Of a stretch of DNA of 64,000 bases, positions 22,327-33,933 are shown in pieces. The notes under the pieces are model-generated. The model saw only the letters and a list, made by a program, of their open reading frames with translations, made no database searches and was not told the DNA's origin. The position numbers and the translations under genes were made by a program. Source of the DNA: Cucumis sativus (lineage: Eukaryota > Streptophyta > Magnoliopsida > Cucurbitales > Cucurbitaceae). The stretch's first letter is position 1. Each line of letters begins with the position of its first letter. Location: assembly GCF_000004075.3 (NCBI RefSeq), contig NC_026657.2, positions 12,028,001 to 12,092,000 on the forward strand. Direction: 5' to 3'.

Positions 22327-25300
22327 AGAGCTCACTTATTTACTCTGACACGTCTAATAGAGTATTCATTAAACAATTAAGTAATGAAATCATATTTTCA
22401 TAACTAAACTTTTTTTTTCTTTTCAATTTATTGTGTTTTGAAGTCAAGATTTTGAGGGTCAACCAACCCAACAATGGAGAAATAAATGAATAAGAAAAAA
22501 CAGAGAAAGAAATTAGGGTTATGGTGATCACAAAATAATAATAATATTTTACTTCATCACACCCACTACTTTCAATTGTGTTATTATGCTCCAATCCAAA
22601 ATTTGACTTCTCTTAATCTTCTTAAAACATAAAATTATAATTAACCTCTATTAATTCAATAAGAAGAATTATATAAAAAATTATAATTAATTTAATATGC
22701 GTTTGATTTTTAGTTTTTGTGAAAAGAATGCTTTTGTCGATGAAAGTTTATAAATTCAAACCTAATTTAGTAAAAAAATAATAATTACGGTCTCAAAAAT
22801 TGATGATTTGATTTTTATGTAATCGTTTAAACCATAACTACTATTATTGTTTATCATTTTTTATTAGCAAATCAAATGTACATATTAAATTTCTAGAGAA
22901 TTTGTATGTCCTAAAATTCTATTAGTATCTATTGCTATTTATCAATAATTAATATACAATATTTAAAAATATTAATTTAAAACTTTTTAAGGCAATTGAG
23001 TTATCTCACGTAAATAATAAAATAAACTCAACATTAATTTATTTTTCCTAATTAGGTTTTGAATACAAATAAAGTTTTTAGTAGAAATTGGGGTGAAAGA
23101 TTTGATCACCGTCGATCATTAATAACTAAATAACTAAGATAATTAAGCTCTTCTTGACTAGAATACAAATGAAGTTATTGCCAATTAAATGTCAATGTTT
23201 CATGGTTCAAAACTTTTACCTAATAATAACTTTTAAATGCCTTTTCTTAGTCAATATAAATATAATTAAATTAACTAATATATTAAACCGAGTTTAACTC
23301 GATTTGCATAAAAGTTTACGCTATTAAAAACATAAAACCAAATTTTCCACTCCACATGTTAGTTAAAAAGAAAAAATCGTTGCAAACGATATCAAGATTA
23401 CAACTTCAAATTAAATTCTTACTATTTGATTGAAGAACACTACCCTCCATAGATTTCCTTCCAAACTGGCTAATAAAAGTTAATTGGTTTAAACTTTTTT
23501 TTGACTCGTAAATAATTAAAATTGATTAGGTAAGATTCATGTTTTTTTTTTAATAAATAAATAGTTGTATTTAAAAAAAAAATCAAAAGAACCCTTTAGA
23601 TTCAAAATATCAATATATATTAAAAAAATTAATTGAAAATATAGTAAAATTAATATTATATTACATTATTGATCAGTTATATATCTCAACAATATATTCG
23701 TAAGAGTCTTTTAGCGATAGATTTTGTGTCTATTTATAATTGTTATAGTACTATTTATTATTATTTCTAAAATTGATCGATTGCTATTTATTGAATTTAT
23801 AGAATAAAAATGCCTTTAACAGAAAGTTGCTTATTTATGTTAAGCCAACTCTTTTGATTAGGTCCATTGTATAGACTTATTAGTACACCACATTTAACAA
23901 TTTCATTTTCTAAAGAAATAAATGAGGAAGTAACAAAAATATGACAACAAATTTGTCACCATTCACCATTATACAAAGTTTAATATAAGAAATTTGGTTG
24001 TGTCTGACCTGTCAAATGTGTCAGCCATGAACAATGAAAAATACAACCTTTCTTGTCATTTATGCCTAAGTGGATGAATGTCAATTGGTCAATTGGTCAA
24101 TTTTTGCACATTTTTGTTGTTAAACTCTTTTAATTAATAGTACTAATTTTTTTTTTGAAAAAAAAACAATAAAGCTTCAATTCTAAATTAGAATTGGAAA
24201 TATAAGGAAGACTTATTAATGAGTTTGTGTGTGTGAGGTCACCAATAATATATCAAACAGAAATTTCTCAATTATTGAATGTGTGATGAAATGGAAAACC
24301 CCATTAGTCCACTCTTTTAGGTGATCATAAATCATCAATGAAAGTTTCCCAAATCTGTGGGACTTACCTTCTTCCTCCCATGGTTTTCAAACCTTCACAG
24401 AACGTCACATTCACTTTCATCCTTATTTCTTTCCGGAACATTACTTCCATAATCACATTTCAATAATTCAACTCTTAAGATTGGGTCTATTTGATAATTT
24501 TTTAAATTAATCTTTCGTATTAGAATTAATTAATTTGAACGTATACTAAATGACTAATTATCGTTCAATTAGTTGTAGTTTAATCTTTTACCCTACGATT
24601 AAATAATCAATAAAATACTTCGGTCAAGTCATTTACGAATCAAGTTGTACGTAGAATTATTGTTTTGAAATATGTTTGGACCTATTTGAATAATCTTTCT
24701 GAATAACTTTGTAGCATGGCATCACATTTCATAATAAAATTCATGCAATCATAGATAAAACAATTTTCATACCTTTTTTTTTTTATATGATAATTGCTAA
24801 TGAAAAATTTCATTAAAAATGTCATTTTCTTTAAAAGCAACAAAATTTGTAAACATCATCTTAAATTATAGCAAATTGAAATCTAAATCAGTCCTTTGCT
24901 TTTTAAAATATTCTCATATTTAATTCATTATACTTTAACATAGTGAGCACATCATTTGTTCATAGAAGAAGGAATCAACCAAAGATTGTTTTCTTTCCAT
25001 ATGAAAAAAGAATCAATTATGAAAGGATTTTCCCATATTCAATTTTTTTCCATAAGCTTCTAGAAAGAGTAAATATCAAGTTAAACAAAAATTCTTTCAT
25101 TTTTTTCTTCTCTAATATTCATTTCAAATTTTAACGTAAGAGCATATTCAACTTTTAAAATTATCCTTCTAACTTTGGCTTTTTAGTAGAGGGATAAATT
25201 TGAATCTAAATATCTCTTTGTTCTCGATACATATTTAGATGTCGGTGGAGATAATTAATCTTTTTTTTTGTTGAGTATCTAAAGTATAATACTCTTTTAA

Positions 25301-26817
25301 AAAAATAATATAACATCTAATAAAGTAGAGTTTTCTTTAAAAAAAAATATAACACCTAATAAAATATTTACACGGTATAAAATAATTTTGAAAACCAAAA
25401 AAGCCCACGTGCCTATAACGTAAAATACCAAAATTACTCCAACAAACATTTGATAAATTGGCCACACGCGCACGTGATACACGATCTCATACATATCATT
25501 GCTTCAATATACCCTAAGATGAAAAACTTTTGTCTTTAGTTATTCGATCACGAACCTTAATTGCACAAAGATTGTCCAGTATTAATAAATCGGAAGGTAT
25601 ATAAATCACATGAACATATATAAAATTTATAAAAAAAAAAAAAATAGTAGCCCATGTTATGAACTTTTCTTATTTTGTTATATGGGCTCCATTTTTTTTT
25701 TATACATTTACGTAAATGATTTAACAAAATATATAATTAATTAAATGAAATAGATTCCAAGTCATTGAATATATATAATATGTTTACCTAACTAAAAAGT
25801 AAGAACAATAAAAAATAATCACAACTTTTACTTCCACATCATGTTCTTTGAAATTTTTTATCAATCCAATTGTCTCACTCTCATACATTGCGTGTCAATA
25901 GCCTATTAAATAACTTGTTGCTTAGTTTGTAAAGAAAAAAAAAGAGTAATTAGTAGTAGAATTTGAAATTAGTTAGAATCTTAATTAAAATGGAGTAAAA
26001 AAATTCAAAGGAATGCCTCAAATGTCAAAAAAACTATATGATAAAAAGTCGTTTCCTTTGGTTAGGCCTCCAATTTCAGGGAATCCAACACGTTAGAATA
26101 ATTTTATTGTTTTATTAATGAGATTAACACATCCATTTAAGTTTATATTTATGTATGAAATTAATTACTATTACCTATCTTTTCAAATGTATTGATATTA
26201 TAAGCTAAGTAAACTCATTATTGGGATACAACTAGCTAGATACATTTGTATAATATTCTAAAAAGAATATTGTAGAAGCAAACTTAATTAAGATTTGTTT
26301 TCAATCATTTATCATCGGTAAACTCAGATGGATACTTATGAGTATCTATCACTTAAACACAATAAGATTTTACTATATTTATAGATATTTACAACAGTAT
26401 TTATAGAAATAACTTCTTCTACTTGAAAAGCAAAAAAGTAACAAAGAATATTGTGGTAGGAGTAAAGTTGGAAGGAAATTTTAAAAAAAAGTGAATGAGA
26501 TGACCGAGTTGGAAAAGCAAAATGCAAAGAGGAGAGAAGAAGTAGTTTCCTTGCTTCTTCCTTCCTTAACAATCAAACATTAGTATAAAACTATAGTACT
26601 AATTTTATTTATTGTTTTGCTACTTTACTTCCTTCCTTGTTATTTCCTTTCCTTTAACTTTTTTTCTTCTTTTATTTTTGCATTGTCACCATCTTTGACT
26701 AAGTAAAAATTCATTCCTCTTTGTCTCTCTATAATTGGAATCAAAACCACAAATCAATTGGACCCACTAAATCTCACTTTTTCATTTTTCTTTTTCACAA
26801 TTATTTTTTATTGCCAT

Positions 26818-26859
26818 AATTATACTACATTTTCCTTTAATTATACTACATTTTCCTTT
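26818..26859. repeat. 21-bp perfect tandem duplication
   Basis: The 21-base unit (starting AATTATACTACATTTTCC) occurs at 26818-26838 and again without change at 26839-26859, which points to a recent duplication. Confidence 0.85.
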
Positions 26860-28115
26860 CATACTTAACTTAATCACCTTCTTACTTTTCTTTTCTAATT
26901 TTGTTTTCATGATTTCTATTGCAAATTCTACGTAATGCACTCACACACACACACAAAATAGATGGGAAAATATGAAAACTTAATTACTCTTTTCATTTCT
27001 TTTACTTTATTTTTGTTAATATACTATTTTCGGTTTAGATATTCTACATTTCATTCTCCTTTAGTTCATATTTTTTATATATATCTAAAAGAAAACAACA
27101 ATTCAATTGTGGTTGATTATTGGTATCGCTATCAAAAATATACTCACGTACACATGTTTTACTTATCTATATATGATGTTAACTCTATCAAGTTTCTCGT
27201 TGTACTATTGAAGTTTGTACATTTATCGAAAAAATTTATTTTTCTGTCTTGTAGATTTATTGAGGAACTTAACTAAACAACTCTACATCTCAAATACGTA
27301 CATTCCACGTTAAAAATTTAGTGTTCATGCTCACCTTGATGTCTTAATTTCTAAATTTAAGATAAAAATACTAACTATAATTTTAAATGACAAAAAATTG
27401 AGAATTTTTAAATTGTAGCAAAATACCGACTCATAATTGTTCGGGTAAAAAGATGTTGAAATTATAGATTTGAATACAATATTCAAAAGTAAATATATTA
27501 GTTTAACTCATACATCATATAATTATTCTCTTGCTTCTAGTCAACAATACCGACTAAAAGATCCCCATTAGTTCACATTTAGTATTCATTACAAATTTTC
27601 ATTTGGAATAACAAAACTTGTCATATATTTGAAGAAAGTTTGACGTAGTTATTGATGACAACTCTAAATCATATTATTCAACATTATTAATAATCCATTC
27701 GTTACCTTTTTAGATTCTTTCTCTATTTTCTTTGTTTTGAAATCTATAATGATTTTGCATTATGTATGTGATCGAACCATTAGTCCATATAATTAGCATC
27801 ATCATTCACTAAACTATGTTGTAATTAGAAGAAAAACATATTTTTTAAAAAAGGATTGCATCTACTTACATAAAATGTGCTCTTCAATTTAAACACCATA
27901 AACATCTATTGTGGTCACATGACTAAGAAAACAATGAATAATTGGAAATTAGGGTTTGAATTTGATTGGTGAAATGTTAGTTAGTTTCCTTTTTCTTTGT
28001 GAGTCATTGGTTATTAGTTATTAGTAGAAATTAAGAAATGTTTCTATAAAGAAGAAAGGTTTGCATATACCTTTAAAAATATGTATATATATAAAAATAA
28101 AATTGGAAGTGGTCC
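26860..28115. other. AT-rich spacer
   Basis: A short CA repeat at about 26940-26954 and one 104-codon ORF (26962-27276) of AT-driven composition, which I do not accept as a gene. Nothing else stands out. Confidence 0.5.
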
Positions 28116-28120
28116 AGGTC

Positions 28121-28395
28121 TGCCACGTCAACAAATTAAACAAAAAAGAAAAAAGAAAAAAGAAAGGGATCGGACGAGTTAGAAAGCGCCAGGTGGAAAC
28201 AGAGTGAGGAGCACCGACGACTAGCCACTTGTAGCCGAAAGCGACGACACGTTCGCACACGTCCAACAATGACGTGGAGGGCCCCACAAAGGGACAACGT
28301 GGCCCCGTCAGCCTCGACAGGGCCACACGTGTCGTCACGCGCTTTGTACGCAATAGCTGTAAGCCACGTAACGTAGAGATGGGTCCCACACGCGA
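28121..28395. promoter_or_regulatory. GC-rich island with eight ACGT (G-box/ABRE-type) cores
   Basis: ACGT cores lie at 28125, 28249, 28259, 28272, 28297, 28327, 28366 and 28371. They include TGACGTGG, AACGTGG, a palindromic ACACGTGT and CCACGTAACGT. ACGT cores are bound by bZIP (ABF, HY5) and bHLH factors (established knowledge). The island is sharply more GC-rich than the DNA on either side. It lies roughly 1.2 kb upstream of the predicted start of the trehalose-phosphate phosphatase transcript. A distal promoter or enhancer is the best reading. Confidence 0.5.
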
Positions 28396-29540
28396 TGACT
28401 TTTGACCTATTTTCTTCCTTCCTTCCTTTTAATTAATTCTTTCCAAATAATTATAAAAAATAATTCCCTACTTTGTAGTTTTTTCCGTTATTTTATCTGT
28501 TTACGAAGGAAAACCGAATTTAGACGTAAAAACAACCGAAAATCGCTCGCTTTGACGTATTTAATCAACTATTTTAATTTAGTACACAAAAAATAAATCC
28601 ATCTGTCACAGATTCGCCCCTTTCCATCTCAGGAACTGCACCAAATCCAAATCATATAATAAACCAACATTAATCTTGATTACAAATCTTAATTCACTCA
28701 TTAACCAATATAACTCCATATATGTAGATGTTTTCATTTCAACCTGTCTCTAAACTAACAAGAAAAAGAAAATAGATGCTTTTCTTAAAGTTTTTTAAGC
28801 AAAAAGGTTACCTAACAAATGTGGGTTGAAATCTTGTTCATAAGTTTTAACTAATATGTTTGGTGCACATTTATTTTTTAAATTACTTCTTCATTTATTA
28901 AATAAAATAAAAACGACATGAAAGCTAAACAAATTGAGAAAATGTATTTGGAACTAATATAATATATAACGAGTAATTTATATAAATATAAAAAAAAATT
29001 CAAAGTATTTACTGCCCTTATAACAAAATAAGAAAACAAAGCAGGACCATTTTTCATAAAATTCATATATATCCTTACAATTTATATCTCATTTGTCATT
29101 TATTAATGCCGTCTTGATACAACTAATGACCAAAATCAAATAACTAAACTTAGAAATCTTTCATCTTTGGATATCTATGTTCGAGATCGAATAAAATAAA
29201 AACATAGTATGTATGTGATCGTGTATCAAAATCTATGGCACATGTGTGAGTGATATCAGATGTTGAGTGGGATAATTTGGATATTTTGGGTTGGAGGTAC
29301 TTTTCAAAAATTGTTTTATAAAATATTTGTTAGGTTTGTTATATTTTTGGAAGAAAAAAAAAAAAAGGAGTATATAATATAATGAATTTCAAAGTGAAAA
29401 AAGAGTGATTGATTAAAGTTGGAGGTTGGAAAAGGCGGGGTGGAGAACACGGTGGAGGATGGCGCGTGAAGAGTGAATGAGTGTGTGAGGGGTGTTCCCG
29501 GATTCAACAACCACACCCTTAGACCATCGGTAACAAAAGT
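28396..29540. other. upstream region of the TPP gene
   Basis: Mostly AT-rich spacer. A GC-richer patch at about 29430-29500 lies just upstream of the TATA box and is likely core promoter sequence. No ORF supported. Confidence 0.45.
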
Positions 29541-29544
29541 TCTC

Positions 29545-29552
29545 TATAAATA
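29545..29552 (+). promoter_or_regulatory. TATA box of the TPP gene
   Basis: TATAAATA followed at the expected distance by a long CT-rich stretch typical of plant 5' leaders. The predicted transcription start is near 29575-29585. Confidence 0.65.
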
Positions 29553-29851
29553 ACCAAAAACCAATTGAATTTCTTCTCCTCCCTTCTTTTCATTTCAGCA
29601 TCAAGATTTTTCCTCTCTCTTTTCGCTTCTTTTCCGTTCTCCTGTCTTCCCCATTTCGGCTTCCTCTTCTTCTGCATTTCTTCGCCACATTTCTCAGGTT
29701 CTTCCTCTCTTTCTCTCTTTCTCTCTTTCTCTTCTTTCACCTTCTTTACTTTCTGTTTCTATTTCCCGCCGCCCTATATAATCTCCCTCTTAAACCCTTC
29801 ACTTCTTCTCGGGTTTTCCTATTTTTGTTTTTCCCATCTGGGTCTTGAATT

Positions 29852-29873
29852 CCCCCCCCCCCCCCCCCCCCCC
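29852..29873. repeat. poly-C tract of 22 bases
   Basis: Twenty-two consecutive C residues in the leader region of the TPP gene. This is an unusually long C homopolymer for an AT-rich plant spacer, and its true length is likely to be uncertain in an assembly. Confidence 0.85.
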
Positions 29874-31600
29874 TTTTTAACCGACTTTTCTAATTCAACA
29901 ATCCATTCAGTACGTCTCTTCCCTCCTTTCCTCAATTCTCATTTGTTGTTTATTGGTGTTCATTCTGCATTTTCATGGCCTCTCCTTGCATTTCGCTTCC
30001 TTTTCAATTTTCCCCATTCCACCTTTTACCTCTCTTTCTTATGCTACTTGTATTTATTTTTAAATTTGTTCTCTTCATTGGGGTTTTAACTTTTTGGCGG
30101 CGCAATATTTGTTATTAACAGAAAAATTGGGTTTAAAATGCCTGCAGATTTATAGGGTTTTAATCAATTGTTGATACGTTTGTTTTACGTGTTTGGATGC
30201 ATTTTAGGCTTTTAGGTGCTTGAATTCTTTCTGGTATGACTTTATTTGTCTTCATGCGAATTGGGTTTATGGAATTGAAATAGGTTTTTTGCGCTTTGGG
30301 GTTAATGCAATTCAATTTGGGTTCTGTACAAAATTTCCCTGATTCTACTGTGGAGTTCGTTTCATATACGGTTGAATGACAGCTCGTATGTTTGTTTCTT
30401 TACTCGAGTTTTTTTTGTCCTTTTCTTTTCTGAATTTGATTGATCGGTTTACTTTTATTTTTTCTTTTCCCATCCGCAAAATCATATTTCATTTTGCACT
30501 GTTTCCAATTGGTTTGCCTTTTTTTGAGTTTCTTCTTATTAAATTGATGGGACATTTATTTGGTTGTCGCCACATTTGATATTTGATGATATAATAATCG
30601 AGCTCGATTTCTCACCTTCCTTCAATTGGGTTCATAGATTAGGAACTGTTTATTGTAGCCACAACTGTAAAAGCCATGTTTCTGTTTGATGGTTGGTTGC
30701 ATTTATTGCCCTTCCATTGAAATAGCAACCAAAATCTGGTTTTTGGTATTTTACTTCATCTATGGCCTTTGGGAAAGTGAATCTTTATTTCTTTGTCCAT
30801 TTTTTTATTTATTCACTTGCTTCTATGTAGGCCCATAATGTGTGGTTGCATATGGTTGTGTTTCCTCTTTACTGTGTGGTAGTGGTAGTCTTTTGCATAC
30901 TCTTTTTAAGCTCTTCTACTATTTCCTGCTCTTCACAACAACTCTTTTTAACACTCTTTTAGTGTTCTAAGTTGCAAAGAGACTAGTTGGTTTTCTCCAG
31001 TTTTAGATCTGCTTTGCTATCTTTACTGCTACTTACATTTTATATTCTTTACTTCCTTAAAGGTTTTCTTTTATGTAAACTTACTCATCATCACTGTTTC
31101 AATTTGTCGGTTTAGTTGATATTTTCTTGTGAGATGAACTTTACTTCCAGAAAAACATATTGCTTATTAGGTAGTGGCAGAGCTTCAAGATATTTATAAA
31201 CTTGCGTGCCTTTTTATGATGGTTGTTTCGTTTGTTGTATGTTGTGTACGACAAATTGAAGTTTTATTGCATTTCTCTCTAATAAAAATTATAAAATAGA
31301 TGCAGAGTACTTATTTTGAGGTTGAAATTGACGCTCTATGTTATGATACAAACCATGAGATCTGTGTGATTTTGTTTTTATATTTATTGTCCCAAAGCTT
31401 TTTTCTTAACTGCATGAACTACACTTTTCAGGTAGTTCTTCTCCACGGTTTCTTTTCAGATTGTTAGGAAGATGACAAGGTACTGACTTGAATAAGATTG
31501 GCTCTGTTATCCGTTTTTTGATCTGAATGCTTATTGATGTTTATAGCAACAACATTCTAATGTCTTCTTTTTTGATGTTCTTTCAGATGTTTTGTGCTTG

Positions 31601-31675
31601 ATGGATCGTGTGCCAAGTGGTAGTGATAAGAAAACATTGAAAAAGTGGTTTTTTATTGATAAAAGAGTTGGTTAA
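31601..31675 (+). CDS. upstream ORF in the TPP leader (24 aa)
   Basis: An ATG at 31601 opens a 24-codon ORF (start MDRVPSGSDKK) that ends in TAA at 31673-31675, 85 bases before the main TPP start. It overlaps by one base the stop of a four-codon ORF beginning at 31587 (MFCA). In the spliced leader a third ORF of 14 codons starts at 31472 and runs across the junction to a TAG at 31621-31623. Stacked upstream ORFs commonly reduce or condition main-frame translation. Whether the peptide itself matters is unknown. Confidence 0.45.
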   Translation: MDRVPSGSDKKTLKKWFFIDKRVG

Positions 31676-31760
31676 AGAGGACATAAGTGCGCTTTATTTT
31701 TGTGAGTAGCAAGTAAAACTATAAACCTATACATTTGAATCAACCTCTAAATCGGATCAT

Positions 31761-33933
31761 ATGGATCTTAAATCGAATCACAACTCTCCCATACTCACCG
31801 ACCCTGCGCCTATCAGCAAGTCTAGGCTCGGCGTGCATTTGAATATGTTGCCCTATGTATCTGCTCCAGGAGTTGGTTTCTCGCCAAATATGCTTCTAAT
31901 ACCCAGGAAAAAAACTGGTGTGCTTGATGATGTTCGAGCAAGCAGCTGGCTTGATGCTATGAAATCTTCATCTCCTCCTCCTAATAGGATTTCCAAGGAC
32001 GATATGAATGAGCTTCCATCATTGGATCCAGATATTTTGTATCGCAATTGGATGGTACTATTTCTTTTACAATCACCTTCTGATGTTGGAAGGGTTTTAT
32101 TGAGTATCCTGAACGAGTTGTTTATGTATTACTATATGTCTCTTTGTTATTTCAGATTAAGTATCCATCAGCACTTGCCTCATTCGACCAGATCGTACCT
32201 CATGCAAAAGGAAAGAGAATAGCATTATTTTTGGATTATGATGGCACTCTCTCACCAATTGTAGATAACCCTGACGGCGCTTTCATGTCTGATGCTGTAA
32301 GAATCTGTAATTGCTTGTAAATAAGTTGTTTAGAATAACTTCACCCTTGCTGCCAAGTATGACTAATCACTCTGCAAATTTTATAGATGCGTGCTACTGT
32401 GAAAGAGGCTGCAAAATATTTTCCAACGGCTATAATTAGTGGAAGAAGTCGTGACAAGGTTTGTTTCTATGCTTCACCTGTTGCACAATATTTTCTAATG
32501 AATTCAACTGGTTTCTGTGGTTCGAGTTTTGAACGCCTTTGTTGTCCGATTGTTCAGGTTTACGAATTTATTGGACTAAAAGAACTTTACTATGCTGGTA
32601 GTCATGGAATGGACATTATGGTCTCTGATAGACACTCAGCTGACAACCAGGTAGCGGAATGAGAGTTGTCCATTTTAACAGTCATGTCTAAATGTTTCTC
32701 TTTTGGATGTTATTTTGATAGTGGTCTTACATAAATTCCTTTCATTACTTAGGGCAAGGAAGTTATGTTCCAGCCTGCTAGTGAGTTTTTACCTTTGATA
32801 GACGAGGTGAGCATTGACTTTCTAGCCTAATAACATATTTTTTTACATTAGGCTACAGCTTGTTATTTATATCATGGTTTTATAGCATTTGAATAAAAAA
32901 ATTTCTCTTGTTTGGGCAGGTTTACAAATCCCTGATTGAAATCACCAAGGGGATTGCTGGAGCAAAAGTTGAAAACAACAAGTTCTGTGTCTCTGTTCAC
33001 TATAGAAATGTGGATGATAAGGTACCCTCTCCTAAAAATTACCAATTTGTAGAAGATTACCAATTAGTAGGGAAGATCACCGATTAATTGAATTTCTCTT
33101 CAGAACTGGAATGCTCTTGCGAATTCTGTTTACGACCTTTTGGAAAATTACCCCCGGCTGCGTGTCAGTCATGGTCGTAAGGTATTTTGATATCATTAAT
33201 GGAAGTTCAATCAAATTGTCATTAGATACTTGATTATTCTAAATACTACCATCAGTTTTCCTCTATTTTTCTGATCTCCCTGTTTTGGATTCATAGGTTT
33301 TAGAAGTACGACCTGTGATTAGCTGGGACAAGGGCAAGGCTGTTGCATTCTTGCTTGAAACCCTAGGTAAGAAAGCCAGTAGTGGTTACTCTTGTTTTCT
33401 TTCAAGAATATTCTTGTATAAGTTTGTTTATCATCAATGTCAATCTATGACACTCTCAAAATCTTAAACCGTACTCCAGGACTTAACAATTGCGATGAAG
33501 TGCTGCCGATTTACATAGGAGATGATCGCACGGATGAAGATGCCTTCAGGGTAAGTTTATCATCCCATTAATTCCAATACCCTGGTTATCCCCTTCTGGG
33601 AAGTTCAAACTTAGAAATGAAAGGAGTTGAGTTGAATTACAGGTACTGAAAGAAAGAAATTGTGGTTATGGCATATTAGTCTCTTCAGTGGCCAAGGAAA
33701 GCAGTGCAGCTTACTCTTTGAGAGACCCATCTGAGGTACAAACTCTCTCATAACCCTGCAAACAAAACATCTTCAAATTCAGACTTGACTTGTTTAGCCA
33801 TTTTTGAGCCTGTGCTTGGAAAAACCAAGTGTATATATATATATCTGATTAGAGGTGGGTGAATGATATGGAAATGCAGGTGATGGAGTTTCTGAAGTCA
33901 CTGGTGACATGGAGGAAGTCAAGTGCTTTATGA
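31761..33933 (+). CDS. TPP: trehalose-6-phosphate phosphatase (TPPA-like)
   Basis: Eleven coding exons: 31761-32054, 32156-32296, 32387-32458, 32558-32650, 32753-32806, 32920-33021, 33104-33181, 33297-33366, 33480-33550, 33643-33735 and 33880-33933. They total 1122 bases, 373 aa. The enzyme removes phosphate from trehalose 6-phosphate to give trehalose, and so controls the level of the sugar signal T6P. It belongs to the HAD superfamily: motif I is LDYDGT, with the nucleophile Asp at residue 125 and the second Asp at 127; SGRSRDK (163-169) follows; motif III is GDDRTDED (315-322). The N-terminus [14 protein letters not shown] and [10 protein letters not shown], then SSPPP, match the plant class that includes Arabidopsis TPPA/TPPD. 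The protein is a stand-alone phosphatase without a TPS domain. All catalytic residues are present, so it should be active. The C-terminus is [17 protein letters not shown]. Regulation through upstream ORFs and ACGT elements is possible. Confidence 0.95.

Larger units (their letters stand above)
19206..26800. other. AT-rich gene desert
   Basis: Six-frame ORFs here are short and of low-complexity composition (Phe, Ile, Asn, Lys). I see no conserved domain, splice-supported exon set or RNA gene. Local structures are the hairpin at 20731-20770 and an AAT microsatellite at 22308-22326. Confidence 0.55.
29575..31760 (+). other. TPP 5' leader with non-coding exons and leader introns
   Basis: The first leader exon is CT-rich and probably ends near 29697, where CTCAG meets GTTCTT. 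A second non-coding exon is supported by splice borders at 31432-31479. The coding exon's acceptor lies at 31585-31586, so that exon carries about 174 bases of leader before the ATG. The 90-bp CT-rich stretch and the C22 tract at 29852-29873 fall in this region. No protein is encoded apart from upstream ORFs. Confidence 0.6.

Noticed and set aside
26962..27276. 104-codon plus-strand ORF
   Set aside because: Composition follows the AT-rich background, with no domain, no promoter and no splice support.
28021..28389. 122-codon minus-strand ORF over the ACGT island
   Set aside because: It arises from the GC-rich patch, has no recognisable domain, and its C-terminal part is AT-driven low complexity.
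29565..30089. 174-codon plus-strand ORF rich in Phe, Ser and Leu
   Set aside because: It is a by-product of the CT-rich TPP leader and runs through the C22 tract and a likely splice donor.
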